The notes: generated from the letters alone by a model not told the origin. A stretch of DNA of 25,165 nucleotides from JAVBQF01 sp031549195 (GCA_031549195.1 JAVBQF010000040.1:1-25165), one strand, 5' to 3'. Positions 1 through 7,973 are shown, numbered from the stretch's first letter. Numbers and translations: made by a program.

Positions 1-3
1 CTA

Positions 4-2049
4 TTACCTATTTTCTTCTTTATCTTTTCTCATTTCTAGTGTTGCTTCATTTATTGCATCATCTATAGTCTTTATTTCATCTGTTATCATACTGTACCCA
101 ATAGCAGCACCAAAACCATATGACAACTCTTTAAACTCTTTTGATAGTTTTTTAACATATGTAGATACTTGTTGTTCACTATATCCAACTAGATATAATA
201 AAAATTCATTACCATCTGTTCTAATTAATTCACTATTTTCAAGTTGAGTGTTAACTAGGATACTAGCTGCTCCAACAATTAACCTATCTCCTGCTTCATG
301 ACCATAATTATCATTAACATATTTAACATTATTAAGGTCAAGCACTATAACTGCCTGCGGATATACTTTACTATCATTCCATGCTTGCATATTTAAGTTT
401 AAATAATTTCTATTTTTTAATGATGTAAGCATATCTGTATATTTTCTTCTTTCTTCTTTTCTAACCTTTTTAATTTGTTTGCTACGTTTTAATAAAACAT
501 AGAATACAAAGAAGAAAACAAGTGGTACCATAATAAGTACTAATAGAATTATATAAAGTTCTTCAAAACTTGTATTATCAAGTAGTGATATATCTAAACT
601 ATTTAACCCTAAATTTCTATATCTATAGTATGAATTAGTACTAATTATATAGTTAAATAAACTATAAAATGTATCATTTGTAGCATCATCTTTAACCATA
701 AAACTATATTCACTAGTAGCATAATCATTATAAAGTATTTCATATCTAGAAAATTTAGTATTTTTATAATAAGTATATACTTCCTTATCAACAACAATTA
801 ATGATTTATCACTTTTATCAAGCATCTCATTTATTGTTGCAAAGCCTTCTAAATTGGCCTTACTATTATCTTTAAAATAATTATATAAAGAATTATTATT
901 AAGTAATAAAACTTTATGTCCTTTCAAAGATTCAAAAGAATTTATTATATAAGAGTCCTTTGTTCTACCAAGTACAACATACTCTTCAACAAATGATGAA
1001 GCCGTCTTTTTATACTCTTTTGTTTCATAATCATAATAATTAAAGTATACATCAATATCACCATTATCAATTGCATCCCTTAATTCATCAATTGTCTTAT
1101 ATTCCTTAAAGGTTAAGAAGTCCGTATTAGCAAGGCGTTCCATTCTATTTATGTATTCTCCTGCTATACCTGATAAATTACTTTTGTTTGTAACTTCGTA
1201 CGGAATATTTGAAACATATCCATATGTATATGTCTTGGTTAAAAATTCTGTCTTTGTCTTATCATTTATCTCATTACTTGATAAGTAATAATCTAATAAT
1301 TTCTCATTATAAACACTTACATAGCTTTTATTCTTCCAAGCTTCATAATACTTAGTAATAATTTGATTTAATCTCTTATTATCATCATCTAAAGTAAGTA
1401 CTATCTTTCTATTTAATTCTGCTAAAACATAGTTTATGTGATAATCATTACCTATTGTCTTATCTAAATACATCATATTAGGTAGTACTACCATATTTAC
1501 AGTACCCTTATCTAAATCTTCAAACATTTTATCAATGTCATCATATGGTTTATATGAGATATCACTTCCAGCTTTTAAATAATAACTTACTTCCCCTGCA
1601 TCTACAGATAAAACTCCTAGTGTCATATCTTTAAAATCTGATATTGCTTTAATTTCTACTTTTTCCTTTGAAACAATTATATAGACATCCTCTTGAAGTG
1701 TAAGATCCATATCAGTAGTGTTTTCACCGCTACTTAATGATTTAAATCTATAACTCTTAGTTGTTGATTTGCTATCTTTTAAATAGGGAATGATATTAAA
1801 TTCAATACCTGTATCTTTTTCAAGACTGCTAATAAATTCATAAAATACACCATTATTTTCGCCAAATATTGGGTAATTACTAATAAGTTCAAAATCAACA
1901 ATGATATCATTATTTTCCTTTAACCATTTTTTATCAGAAGACGTTAACGAATTTTCATCCTCTTTATTAAAATAATAAAATAATCCTAAAAAGAGAGAGA
2001 GTGCTATTATCAACGGAACTATTACAAACCACTTTTTCTTTAGTTTCAT
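4..2049 (-). CDS. Membrane sensor: two periplasmic-binding-like regions, TM helix, degenerate GGDEF domain
   Basis: The 681-residue protein has an N-terminal membrane anchor (about residues 7-27), a long extracytoplasmic part (about 35-490) that reads like two tandem family-3 solute-binding (SBP_bac_3) lobes, a second membrane helix (about 495-517) and a C-terminal cytoplasmic GGDEF domain (about 538-681). The metal-binding strand D571 and the ND..GHE.GD motif are kept. The signature is RTDGNEF (610-616), so the first Gly is Asp and the catalytic/metal third position is Asn instead of Asp/Glu. No RxxD inhibitory site precedes it. Diguanylate cyclase activity is therefore doubtful, and a ligand-sensing or GTP/c-di-GMP-binding role is as likely. 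Its ATG overlaps the stop of the upstream gene by one base (TAATG), which indicates translational coupling. The gene is complete, with the TAA at the window edge. Confidence 0.85.
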   Translation of the reverse strand: MKLKKKWFVIVPLIIALSLFLGLFYYFNKEDENSLTSSDKKWLKENNDIIVDFELISNYPIFGENNGVFYEFISSLEKDTGIEFNIIPYLKDSKSTTKSYRFKSLSSGENTTDMDLTLQEDVYIIVSKEKVEIKAISDFKDMTLGVLSVDAGEVSYYLKAGSDISYKPYDDIDKMFEDLDKGTVNMVVLPNMMYLDKTIGNDYHINYVLAELNRKIVLTLDDDNKRLNQIITKYYEAWKNKSYVSVYNEKLLDYYLSSNEINDKTKTEFLTKTYTYGYVSNIPYEVTNKSNLSGIAGEYINRMERLANTDFLTFKEYKTIDELRDAIDNGDIDVYFNYYDYETKEYKKTASSFVEEYVVLGRTKDSYIINSFESLKGHKVLLLNNNSLYNYFKDNSKANLEGFATINEMLDKSDKSLIVVDKEVYTYYKNTKFSRYEILYNDYATSEYSFMVKDDATNDTFYSLFNYIISTNSYYRYRNLGLNSLDISLLDNTSFEELYIILLVLIMVPLVFFFVFYVLLKRSKQIKKVRKEERRKYTDMLTSLKNRNYLNLNMQAWNDSKVYPQAVIVLDLNNVKYVNDNYGHEAGDRLIVGAASILVNTQLENSELIRTDGNEFLLYLVGYSEQQVSTYVKKLSKEFKELSYGFGAAIGYSMITDEIKTIDDAINEATLEMRKDKEENR

Positions 2050-2516
2050 TATTGACTCACCGCTCTATCTTTAGTCCATACTAGATTTTTCTTATTGTTT
2101 TGCTTATAACCTATAATTGGAAAATTATTTTGTAAAACATCATTTTTCTTAACAAATATTTGAACATCATAATAAGAAAGCTCTGCTTCAGAAAAAGAAG
2201 TCAACACTTTGGTTCCTACTTTTTTAGCATCATTTATACTTAAAGAATCAACTACCTCAATTATAACATTTATAATTTTCCCATTTAAATAGTGAGAAAT
2301 TTCTTTAACGTTTTTATCCTCTTTAAGTTCTGATACTAACTTAGAATAAACTTCTTCTTTAATTTCTACTTTATCCATTCCATCTAATCGATTTCCATAC
2401 ATAGGCTTTCCACTATTAGAAAAGAATAACTCTTTTAAAATAAATCCAAAGATTACAATTACTATATATATAAATATAACAAAAATAGTAAATTTATGTT
2501 TTTTAATCATCTTCAT
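2049..2516 (-). CDS. Small single-pass membrane protein, unknown function
   Basis: This 155-residue protein has one N-terminal hydrophobic helix (about residues 9-30) preceded by Lys residues. The soluble remainder is probably extracytoplasmic. I do not recognise the family. The soluble part has an alternating pattern typical of a small alpha/beta domain, with a VxxxISHYLNGKIINVIIEV-like strand around 70-90. It starts at an ATG with a TGGAGTG ribosome site nine bases upstream, behind a good sigma-A-type promoter. It is translationally coupled (TAATG overlap) to the GGDEF sensor that follows, so the two are likely partners in one envelope-sensing unit. That link is inferred from the operon only. 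Confidence 0.8.
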   Translation of the reverse strand: MKMIKKHKFTIFVIFIYIVIVIFGFILKELFFSNSGKPMYGNRLDGMDKVEIKEEVYSKLVSELKEDKNVKEISHYLNGKIINVIIEVVDSLSINDAKKVGTKVLTSFSEAELSYYDVQIFVKKNDVLQNNFPIIGYKQNNKKNLVWTKDRAVSQ

Positions 2517-2538
2517 ATAAACACACTCCAGTACATTA

Positions 2539-2567
2539 ATTATACACTACGAATTAGTAATAATCAA
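2539..2567 (-). promoter_or_regulatory. Promoter of the small membrane protein/GGDEF operon
   Basis: On the minus strand TTGATT (2567-2562), a 17-base spacer and TATAAT (2544-2539) form a near-consensus housekeeping promoter. It lies only ten bases past the gatB stop, and no terminator is visible between them, so gatCAB read-through into this operon is also possible. Confidence 0.65.
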
Positions 2568-2576
2568 TTTTATTCT

Positions 2577-3992
2577 TTATTTAGATAGCTCTTTTATTAA
2601 TAGATCATTTGCTAGTTTTGGATCAGCATTTCCTTTGGTTTCTTTCATTACTTGTCCCATTAAAAACTTAATCGCGCGTTCATTACCATTTTTATAATCA
2701 GCAACACTTTCTCCATTACTATTAATTATATTCACAATAATTGTGGATAAAACTTCTTCTGACATTTTTGATACTCCAGCATCCGCCAAAATTTGATCAA
2801 CTAATAATTCTTTTTCCATAACATCTGCTAATATATCTTTAAATATCTTACTATTTATTTCATTTGTATCTAATTTATTGACAATTGATATAAACTTTTC
2901 ATCTGTCAATTTAGTATCAAGTAATTCAATATTATTTTTGTTTAAATATGCTGAAATATCCCCAAGAAGTAAGTTACTTGCTATTACTAAATTAATATTT
3001 GTATTTATAAATTTATTTAGATAATTAGAAAGACTTCTATTTTGAATAATTTTATTAGTATTTAATTCGCTAATGCCTCTTTCTATATAAATTTTTCTTC
3101 GCTCATTAGGTAACATTGGAATATCTTTTTTTACATTTTCAATGTATTCATCTGTTAATTCAATATATGGAATATCAGGTTCTGGAAAGTATCTATAATC
3201 ATTACCAGTTTCTTTTACACGCATTAGTACTGTAACATTTGCTTTATCGTCAAATCTTCTAGTTTCTTCTTTTAATACTGTGCCATGTTCAAGTAAGTCT
3301 ATCTGTCTTTCCTCTTCTTTTTTTACTGCTACTCCAACATTAGAAATTGAACCAATATTTTTTACTTCTATTTTAGTACCAAGTTTCTCTGTTTTACTAA
3401 CTGAAACATTTGGCTCACATCTCATACTTCCTTCTTCTATTTTACAATCCGATACGTCTGCATAAAGTAATAATTCCCTTAATCTTTCAAGATAAAGAAC
3501 AGCCTCCCTATCACTTGAAATATCAGGTTCTGTAACAATTTCTACTAAAGGAACTCCTGCACGATTAAAATCAAGAAGTGACTTAGTATCTGTATGAATA
3601 CTTTTTGCAGTATCTTCTTCTATATGTATATCATGTATTCTAATATTTTTTATTACTCCATCAATTTCAATTTCAACATATCCATCAACTCCTATTGGAG
3701 TTTTATTTTGTGTTACTTGAAAGTTTTTAGGATTATCTGGATAAAAATAATTTTTTCTATCAAAATGCATTACTTTGTTAATTTTACAGTTAAGAATAAG
3801 TGCTGCCTTAAGTGCAAGTTCAACAGCTTCTTTATTTACGCATGGAAGTGTTCCAGGATAACCCAAATCAACAACTGTAACATTACTATTTGCAATAGTT
3901 CCATATTCGTTTGGAGCACTAGAAAACATCTTTGTCTTAGTCTTTAATTCAGCATGAACCTCTATGCCAACTGTTGTCTTATAATCATTCAT
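2577..3992 (-). CDS. gatB: Aspartyl/glutamyl-tRNA amidotransferase subunit B
   Basis: GatB is the kinase/tRNA-binding subunit of the GatCAB amidotransferase, which converts misacylated Glu-tRNA(Gln) and/or Asp-tRNA(Asn) to Gln-/Asn-tRNA. The 471-residue length fits the family (about 475). It shows the N-terminal GIEVHAEL start, the HFDRKNYFYPDNPKNFQVTQ block, the DFNRAGVPLVEIVTEPD block, the EVKNIGS and RRFDD segments, and a C-terminal YqeY-like helical tail ending ...FLMGQVMKETKGNADP. It is the last gene of gatC-gatA-gatB and starts one base after the gatA stop. Presence of the full complex suggests the organism lacks GlnRS and/or AsnRS, but those genes are not in the window. Confidence 0.97.
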   Translation of the reverse strand: MNDYKTTVGIEVHAELKTKTKMFSSAPNEYGTIANSNVTVVDLGYPGTLPCVNKEAVELALKAALILNCKINKVMHFDRKNYFYPDNPKNFQVTQNKTPIGVDGYVEIEIDGVIKNIRIHDIHIEEDTAKSIHTDTKSLLDFNRAGVPLVEIVTEPDISSDREAVLYLERLRELLLYADVSDCKIEEGSMRCEPNVSVSKTEKLGTKIEVKNIGSISNVGVAVKKEEERQIDLLEHGTVLKEETRRFDDKANVTVLMRVKETGNDYRYFPEPDIPYIELTDEYIENVKKDIPMLPNERRKIYIERGISELNTNKIIQNRSLSNYLNKFINTNINLVIASNLLLGDISAYLNKNNIELLDTKLTDEKFISIVNKLDTNEINSKIFKDILADVMEKELLVDQILADAGVSKMSEEVLSTIIVNIINSNGESVADYKNGNERAIKFLMGQVMKETKGNADPKLANDLLIKELSK

Positions 3993-3993
3993 T

Positions 3994-5445
3994 TTATTTA
4001 CCTCCCTTTGGATCTAAATTTAAATTTAGCTCTTTTTCAAGGTATGCAGCTAACTTATACATTTTAGCTTCATGGAAGGGAGCCCCTATAATATGAAGTC
4101 CTACTGGTAAATATTCACTATTAAAGCCGATTGGTAAATTCATTCCAGGGAGCCCTGCCATATTTACAGGCATTACTAGTGCATCATCATAAAAAGTTTT
4201 AAGTGGATCATCAATAAATTCACCCAAATTATATGCAACTGTTGCTGCTGTTGGTCCAATTATTAAATCATACTCTAGAAACGTCTTTAAAAAACTTTTT
4301 CGCATGTCATCTCTTATTCTAAGTGCCTTATTATAATAAATATTCTCATTATCCCCACTTAATAGATATGATCCAATCATTATTCTTCTTTTAACTTCAT
4401 CTCCAAAACCAATCTGTCTTGTTTTTGAATATAAATCATTTACATTTTGTGGTCCATCATATGAAAAGCCATATCTGATACCATCAAATCTTGCCAAGTT
4501 ACTACTAGCTTCAACCATAGCAATAATTTGATACATACTAACAGCCTGATCAATATAATCAATATCTACATAGTCAATTATTGCACCAGCACTTTTCAAC
4601 ATATCTACTACCTTAAGTATTTCTGCTAAAACTTCTTTATCCACAATATCTGTGACAAAGTATTTAGGAATGGCTATTTTCATGCCATTGATATTTTCGC
4701 CAATTAATCTAGTAAAGTCTTCTTCTTCCTTTACTGCACTTGTCATATCCTTATCATCATTTCCACATAGCAAATTAAGAAAGCTTGCATTTTCATAAAC
4801 ATTTCTCGTAATACATCCTATTTGATCAAGACTAGAGCCATACGCAATTAATCCATAACGAGAAACTCTACCATATGTTGGTTTAATCCCCACTACACCA
4901 CAATAACTAGATGGCTGTCTAATACTTCCACCAGTATCACTACCAAGCGCAAGAGGAACCATTCTGGCAGAAACAGCTATTGCACTACCACCACTTGACC
5001 CTCCAGGAATCCTATTAGTATTCCAAGGATTTTTAGCAGGACCAAAATAACTTGTCTGAGTAGTAGATCCCATACAAAATTCATCCATATTAGTCTTACC
5101 AATAATTATCATGTTCTTTTCTTTAATTTTATTAATAACAGTCGCATCATATATAGGAATAAAATTTTCTAGTATCTTCGATGCACAAGTAGTTCTCAAA
5201 TCCTTAGTAACAATACTATCTTTAACTGCAATCGGAATACCAAAGAAAATGTTATCAACTTCCTTTGATTCTAACTCCAACGCAACTTTAATTGCTTCTT
5301 CTTTATTAAGTGTAATGAATGCATTTAATGAATAATCCTTTTCAATTCTTTCAAATGCCTCATTAACCAAATCAATAGGTTTAATCTTTTTAGCCTTTAA
5401 TAATATATTTATTTCAACAATACTTAAATCCAAATATTTACTCAT
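3994..5445 (-). CDS. gatA: Aspartyl/glutamyl-tRNA amidotransferase subunit A
   Basis: GatA is the amidase-signature subunit that releases ammonia from glutamine for GatB. The 483-residue protein carries the Ser-cisSer-Lys triad: K75 (PIAVKDS), S150 (PGGSSGGS) and S174 (GSDTGGSIRQP). These sit at a constant offset of four from the S. aureus residues K79/S154/S178 as I remember them. The substrate-channel motif RIPGGSSGG is intact. Its ATG lies inside the end of gatC, an eight-base overlap, so the two are translationally coupled. Length and motifs are those of a normal functional enzyme. Confidence 0.97.
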   Translation of the reverse strand: MSKYLDLSIVEINILLKAKKIKPIDLVNEAFERIEKDYSLNAFITLNKEEAIKVALELESKEVDNIFFGIPIAVKDSIVTKDLRTTCASKILENFIPIYDATVINKIKEKNMIIIGKTNMDEFCMGSTTQTSYFGPAKNPWNTNRIPGGSSGGSAIAVSARMVPLALGSDTGGSIRQPSSYCGVVGIKPTYGRVSRYGLIAYGSSLDQIGCITRNVYENASFLNLLCGNDDKDMTSAVKEEEDFTRLIGENINGMKIAIPKYFVTDIVDKEVLAEILKVVDMLKSAGAIIDYVDIDYIDQAVSMYQIIAMVEASSNLARFDGIRYGFSYDGPQNVNDLYSKTRQIGFGDEVKRRIMIGSYLLSGDNENIYYNKALRIRDDMRKSFLKTFLEYDLIIGPTAATVAYNLGEFIDDPLKTFYDDALVMPVNMAGLPGMNLPIGFNSEYLPVGLHIIGAPFHEAKMYKLAAYLEKELNLNLDPKGGK

Positions 5446-5734
5446 TTAACATCACCGGCACTTCCACAAAGTTTCCTGTTGATGATGGAGCATTTTTCAT
5501 TACTTCTTTATTGGATATAACATCTTTAACCACATCGCTTCTTAAAGTAGACTTATGATCAATAGGTGTAATTAATATTTCATCATCATAATTTTTAATT
5601 TCTTTTATTTTTTCTATATCATCTAAAAGCTTCTTAAGCTGTATTTGATACTTTTGAATATCCTCTTCACTTAATCCCACTCTTGCTAAATATGCAACAT
5701 GTAATACTTCTTCTCTTGATAGCTTATCTTCCAT
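5438..5734 (-). CDS. gatC: Aspartyl/glutamyl-tRNA amidotransferase subunit C
   Basis: This 98-residue protein is the small GatC subunit that wraps around GatA and stabilises the GatA-GatB complex. It has the typical HVAYLARVGLSEEDI opening, a basic amphipathic helix, the PIDHKSTLRSDVV segment (H...LR.D is conserved) and the C-terminal NAPSSTGNFVEVPVML tail. A TAGGAGG ribosome site sits seven bases before the ATG. It is the first gene of the gatCAB operon. Confidence 0.95.
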   Translation of the reverse strand: MEDKLSREEVLHVAYLARVGLSEEDIQKYQIQLKKLLDDIEKIKEIKNYDDEILITPIDHKSTLRSDVVKDVISNKEVMKNAPSSTGNFVEVPVMLNE

Positions 5735-5766
5735 AAATGCCTCCTAATCACAATTAACTGTATTTA

Positions 5767-5795
5767 ATTATAGCACTTATTTGTTTTTTTTTAAA
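5767..5795 (-). promoter_or_regulatory. gatCAB promoter
   Basis: On the minus strand TTTAAA (5795-5790), 17 bases, then TATAAT (5772-5767), about 33 bases before the gatC start. It begins immediately after the T-run of the minus-strand terminator at 5797-5826, so gatCAB is insulated from anything transcribed upstream. Confidence 0.55.
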
Positions 5796-5796
5796 C

Positions 5797-5826
5797 AAAA
5801 AAGCTCCGACAATATTAAGCCAGAGC
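5797..5826 (-). terminator. Orphan minus-strand rho-independent terminator
   Basis: Read on the minus strand, GCTCTGGC pairs with GTCGGAGC over eight bases (two G-U or U-G pairs) around an eight-base loop, followed by six Ts. No annotated minus-strand gene precedes it until 8175, so it must end a short transcript that starts in the 5830-5930 region. Confidence 0.6.
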
Positions 5827-5900
5827 CAGTATACTTAACCAGACACCGCAGCCTGGTATTAATATTATTAGCATTTTTTGTATCTTTTATTCACTTTCAA
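5797..5900 (-). ncRNA. Candidate small structured RNA (or 19-residue peptide mRNA)
   Basis: The stretch is GC-richer than the flanking DNA. On the minus strand it contains a 5-base-pair hairpin (arms at 5853-5857 and 5838-5842) followed by the terminator hairpin at 5826-5803 and a T-run. CCAG occurs three times on the plus strand. A minus-strand frame from an ATG at 5874 to TAA at 5815 would encode MLIILIPGCGVWLSILALA, but no ribosome site precedes it, so RNA is preferred. It does not match any riboswitch consensus I know. The promoter is not clear: only a TTGAAA at 5900-5895 is visible. The exact 5' end is unknown. Confidence 0.35.
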
Positions 5901-5917
5901 AAATATTATTTTTCATA

Positions 5918-5923
5918 TATAAT
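5918..5923 (+). promoter_or_regulatory. -10 element of the 29-residue microprotein
   Basis: TATAAT stands 17 bases after a weak TTTCAA (5895-5900), predicting a start near 5930 and a leader of about ten bases that is little more than the AGGTGA ribosome site. Confidence 0.4.
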
Positions 5924-5939
5924 ATTTATAGGTGATTAA

Positions 5940-6029
5940 ATGAATACATATGAAATGAGTTGTCTTTTATTATTAGTACTTCTTTTACTGTTATGTATAA
6001 TAGTGATATTTATGGAAACTAGAGATTAA
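5940..6029 (+). CDS. 29-residue hydrophobic membrane microprotein, possible type I toxin-like peptide
   Basis: The ATG at 5940 follows AGGTGA by four bases, and the frame runs 29 codons to TAA. The peptide opens MNTYEMS, has an almost pure Leu/Ile/Val stretch (about residues 9-24) forming one membrane helix, and ends in a charged METRD tail. A perfect eight-base-pair terminator hairpin starts inside the last codons. Promoter, ribosome site, frame and terminator together argue for a real transcript. The opening resembles the TYESL/TYEAI start of small Gram-positive holin-like type I toxins (TxpA/BsrG style). This is a resemblance only, and no overlapping antisense RNA is obvious. Confidence 0.5.
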   Translation: MNTYEMSCLLLLVLLLLLCIIVIFMETRD

Positions 6030-6041
6030 TTCTAGTTTTTA
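6016..6041 (+). terminator. Terminator of the microprotein gene
   Basis: AAACTAGA (6016-6023) and TCTAGTTT (6031-6038) form a perfect eight-base-pair stem with a seven-base loop that holds the stop codon, and Ts follow. Confidence 0.6.
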
Positions 6042-6077
6042 TTTGATGTCAATTAATATCTAATATTGTCCAATTCA

Positions 6078-6106
6078 TTGTTTTAAATTTCTAATTATTG
6101 TATCAT
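6078..6106 (+). promoter_or_regulatory. Possible promoter of the dehydrogenase gene
   Basis: TTGTTT (6078-6083), 17 bases, TATCAT (6101-6106), just before the AGGAGG ribosome site. A TATAAT overlaps the next bases but is too close to the ribosome site to be used in the ordinary way. Confidence 0.35.
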
Positions 6107-6122
6107 TATAATAGGAGGATTT

Positions 6123-7199
6123 ATGGAAAGAAAAATAAAAGTAGTACAATTTGGTACTGGAAAGATGGCTCTTTACACAATGAGATATGCTCTTGAAAAG
6201 GGTTGCGAATTAGTTGGTGCAGTTGATATTAATCCAATTGTAATTGGTAGAGATGTTGGTGATATTATTGGCAAAGGTATACTTGGTGTTACAGTTACAG
6301 CACTTGAGGACGCTGAAAGAATGTTAGTTGAAACTAAACCAGATGTTTGTATTGTTACAACAATGAGTTTATTAAATGATGTTTATGATGCATTAAAACT
6401 ATGTGCAAGACTTGGCATTAATGCAATTACAACTTGTGAAGAAGCATTTTACTCATGGAATTCTAACCCAATTGCAACTAGTGCATTAGATGTTATTGCC
6501 AAAGAAACAAAATGTACTATCACTGGTAGTGGATACCAAGACGTATATTGGGGACAATTAATTAACGCTATTGCTGGATCAACACATAAGATTACTAAGA
6601 TTAAAGGTAGTTCAAGTTATAATGTTGAAGACTATGGTATTGCTCTTGCAAAAGCACATGGTGCCGGTCTTAATCTAGCACAATTTGAATCCGAAGTTGC
6701 TTCTGCTGATAATATTAGCAATGAAGAAAGACAAACTCTAATTGAAAATGGAGAGTTCTTACCTTCATACATGTGGAATGTTAACGGTTGGTTAGCATCA
6801 AAACTAGGACTTACTGTTAAAAATCAAAACCAAAAGTGTGTACCTCAAATTCACTCTCAAGATATTGTATCTAGTACACTTAATATGACAGTTAGAGCAG
6901 GGGATGCTACTGGAATGAGTGCTGTTGTTATAACAGAAACAGAAGAGGGAGTTATTATAGAAACTGAATGTGTTGGTAAAGTTTATGCTCCTACTGATTT
7001 TGACAAAAATGAATGGACGATATTTGGTGAACCAAATACTACGATAGCAGTAAATAGACCAGCAACAGTTGAATTAACATGTGCTACAGTAGTAAACAGA
7101 ATACCAGATGTAATTAATGCAGAACCAGGATTTATTACAAGCGAAAACCTTGGTGAAGTTAATTATAGAACAAGACCATTAAATGAATATGTAAAATAA
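6123..7199 (+). CDS. NAD(P)-dependent dehydrogenase, 2,4-diaminopentanoate dehydrogenase-like
   Basis: The 358-residue protein begins with a Rossmann NAD(P) site (VVQFGTGKMA, about residues 6-15, then AVDINP). It looks like the DapB-like N-terminal domain joined to the C-terminal domain of 2,4-diaminopentanoate dehydrogenase (Ord). Ord acts in the oxidative ornithine fermentation branch, converting 2,4-diaminopentanoate to 2-amino-4-oxopentanoate. The central block TITGSGYQDVYWGQ and the C-terminal ATVVNRIPDVINAEPGF, typical of the family, are present. A strong AGGAGG precedes the ATG by four bases. No other ornithine-degradation gene (orr, oraSE, ortAB) is nearby, so the substrate is uncertain and it could act on another amino acid derivative. 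Family assignment is confident, substrate is not. Confidence 0.75.
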   Translation: MERKIKVVQFGTGKMALYTMRYALEKGCELVGAVDINPIVIGRDVGDIIGKGILGVTVTALEDAERMLVETKPDVCIVTTMSLLNDVYDALKLCARLGINAITTCEEAFYSWNSNPIATSALDVIAKETKCTITGSGYQDVYWGQLINAIAGSTHKITKIKGSSSYNVEDYGIALAKAHGAGLNLAQFESEVASADNISNEERQTLIENGEFLPSYMWNVNGWLASKLGLTVKNQNQKCVPQIHSQDIVSSTLNMTVRAGDATGMSAVVITETEEGVIIETECVGKVYAPTDFDKNEWTIFGEPNTTIAVNRPATVELTCATVVNRIPDVINAEPGFITSENLGEVNYRTRPLNEYVK

Positions 7200-7298
7200 A
7201 ATCAGATTTCAAAAGAAGAAAAAACCTCTATTAGTTCAAATTTGTTTAACTTCAAATTATGCTTCCCTTTCTTTTCGTTGATAGATAATATTTTATAA

Positions 7299-7451
7299 AG
7301 TAATAGGAAAGAAAGTGTTTTTCAATCACAATTTGATAATGTAGTTATTGACTGGAATAATAATGGTGGTATTACTATTGACCAATTAGCAAATCAATTT
7401 GAACAAAATAAGGAAGCTTTAATAAAGGAAGTATCTTATGATAATAAATAA
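7299..7451 (+). pseudogene. Decayed 3' end of an unidentified gene
   Basis: An open frame of 50 codons with coding-like composition runs from just after an in-frame TAA (7296-7298) to TAA at 7449. It has no start codon or ribosome site. The translation (SQFDNVVIDWNNNGGITIDQ..., ending ALIKEVSYDNK) reads like the C-terminal end of an ordinary soluble protein. I do not recognise the family. The rest of the gene is absent, and I see nothing else in 7200-7298. It most likely marks an old deletion between the dehydrogenase and the acetyltransferase. Confidence 0.4.
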
Positions 7452-7487
7452 AATTAATGGTAGGGAATAGAAAAAAGAAAATTAACT

Positions 7488-7973
7488 ATGAAAATTGCAA
7501 TTATAAGTGATGTCGATCTTTTAGTTAATTTTCAAAATATTGTTATGGAAAAAATAGAAGATAAGTCGACTTGGGGAATGTATAGCAAACAATTTTTAGT
7601 TGATTTCTTTTCAAAACCAACAAATATTATTGAATTATACTATGATAGTCAAGCGTTAGTAGGGTTTCTAATGTTAACTTTAGATGATAAAGAAGAGTTT
7701 GAAGATTACAATGTTAACCATACTAACCTTAATAAAAGTGCTATTTATGGTGGCGTTATGATTTCACCTTTATACTGGGGGAATGGTCTACAGAAACAAA
7801 TGACTGAAAGACTAGAATATCTTGCTAAAAAAGCAAATAGGTCTTATATGGTAGCAACTGTATCACCTGATAATAAATATAGTTATAACAATTTAATAAA
7901 TACAGGTTATAAGGTCATCGGGGAAAAAAATATGGAAAAAGGCTATAGACATATAGTAGTTAAAGAATTATAA
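7488..7973 (+). CDS. GNAT-family N-acetyltransferase
   Basis: This 161-residue protein has the GNAT layout: an N-terminal helix pair, a central strand IIELYYDSQALVGFLML (about 50-65), the strand SAIYGGVMISP followed by the acetyl-CoA pyrophosphate loop YWGNGLQKQM (about 103-112), and a C-terminal VSPDNKYSYNNLINTGYKVIGE segment typical of motif B. The usual R/Q-x-x-G-x-G/A is represented by YWGNGLQ. The start is forced by an in-frame TAG at 7461 and has only a weak ribosome site. The substrate cannot be told. Confidence 0.8.
   Translation: MKIAIISDVDLLVNFQNIVMEKIEDKSTWGMYSKQFLVDFFSKPTNIIELYYDSQALVGFLMLTLDDKEEFEDYNVNHTNLNKSAIYGGVMISPLYWGNGLQKQMTERLEYLAKKANRSYMVATVSPDNKYSYNNLINTGYKVIGEKNMEKGYRHIVVKEL

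Noticed and set aside
3280..3947. Plus-strand open frames opposite gatB
   Set aside because: They are antisense to a clear, fully conserved gatB, have no ribosome site and read as low-complexity shadows.
5797..5880. A known riboswitch (c-di-GMP, ZTP, THF, fluoride, guanidine)
   Set aside because: No conserved core of these classes is seen, and the hairpin ends in a terminator with no downstream gene on the same strand before gatC's own promoter.
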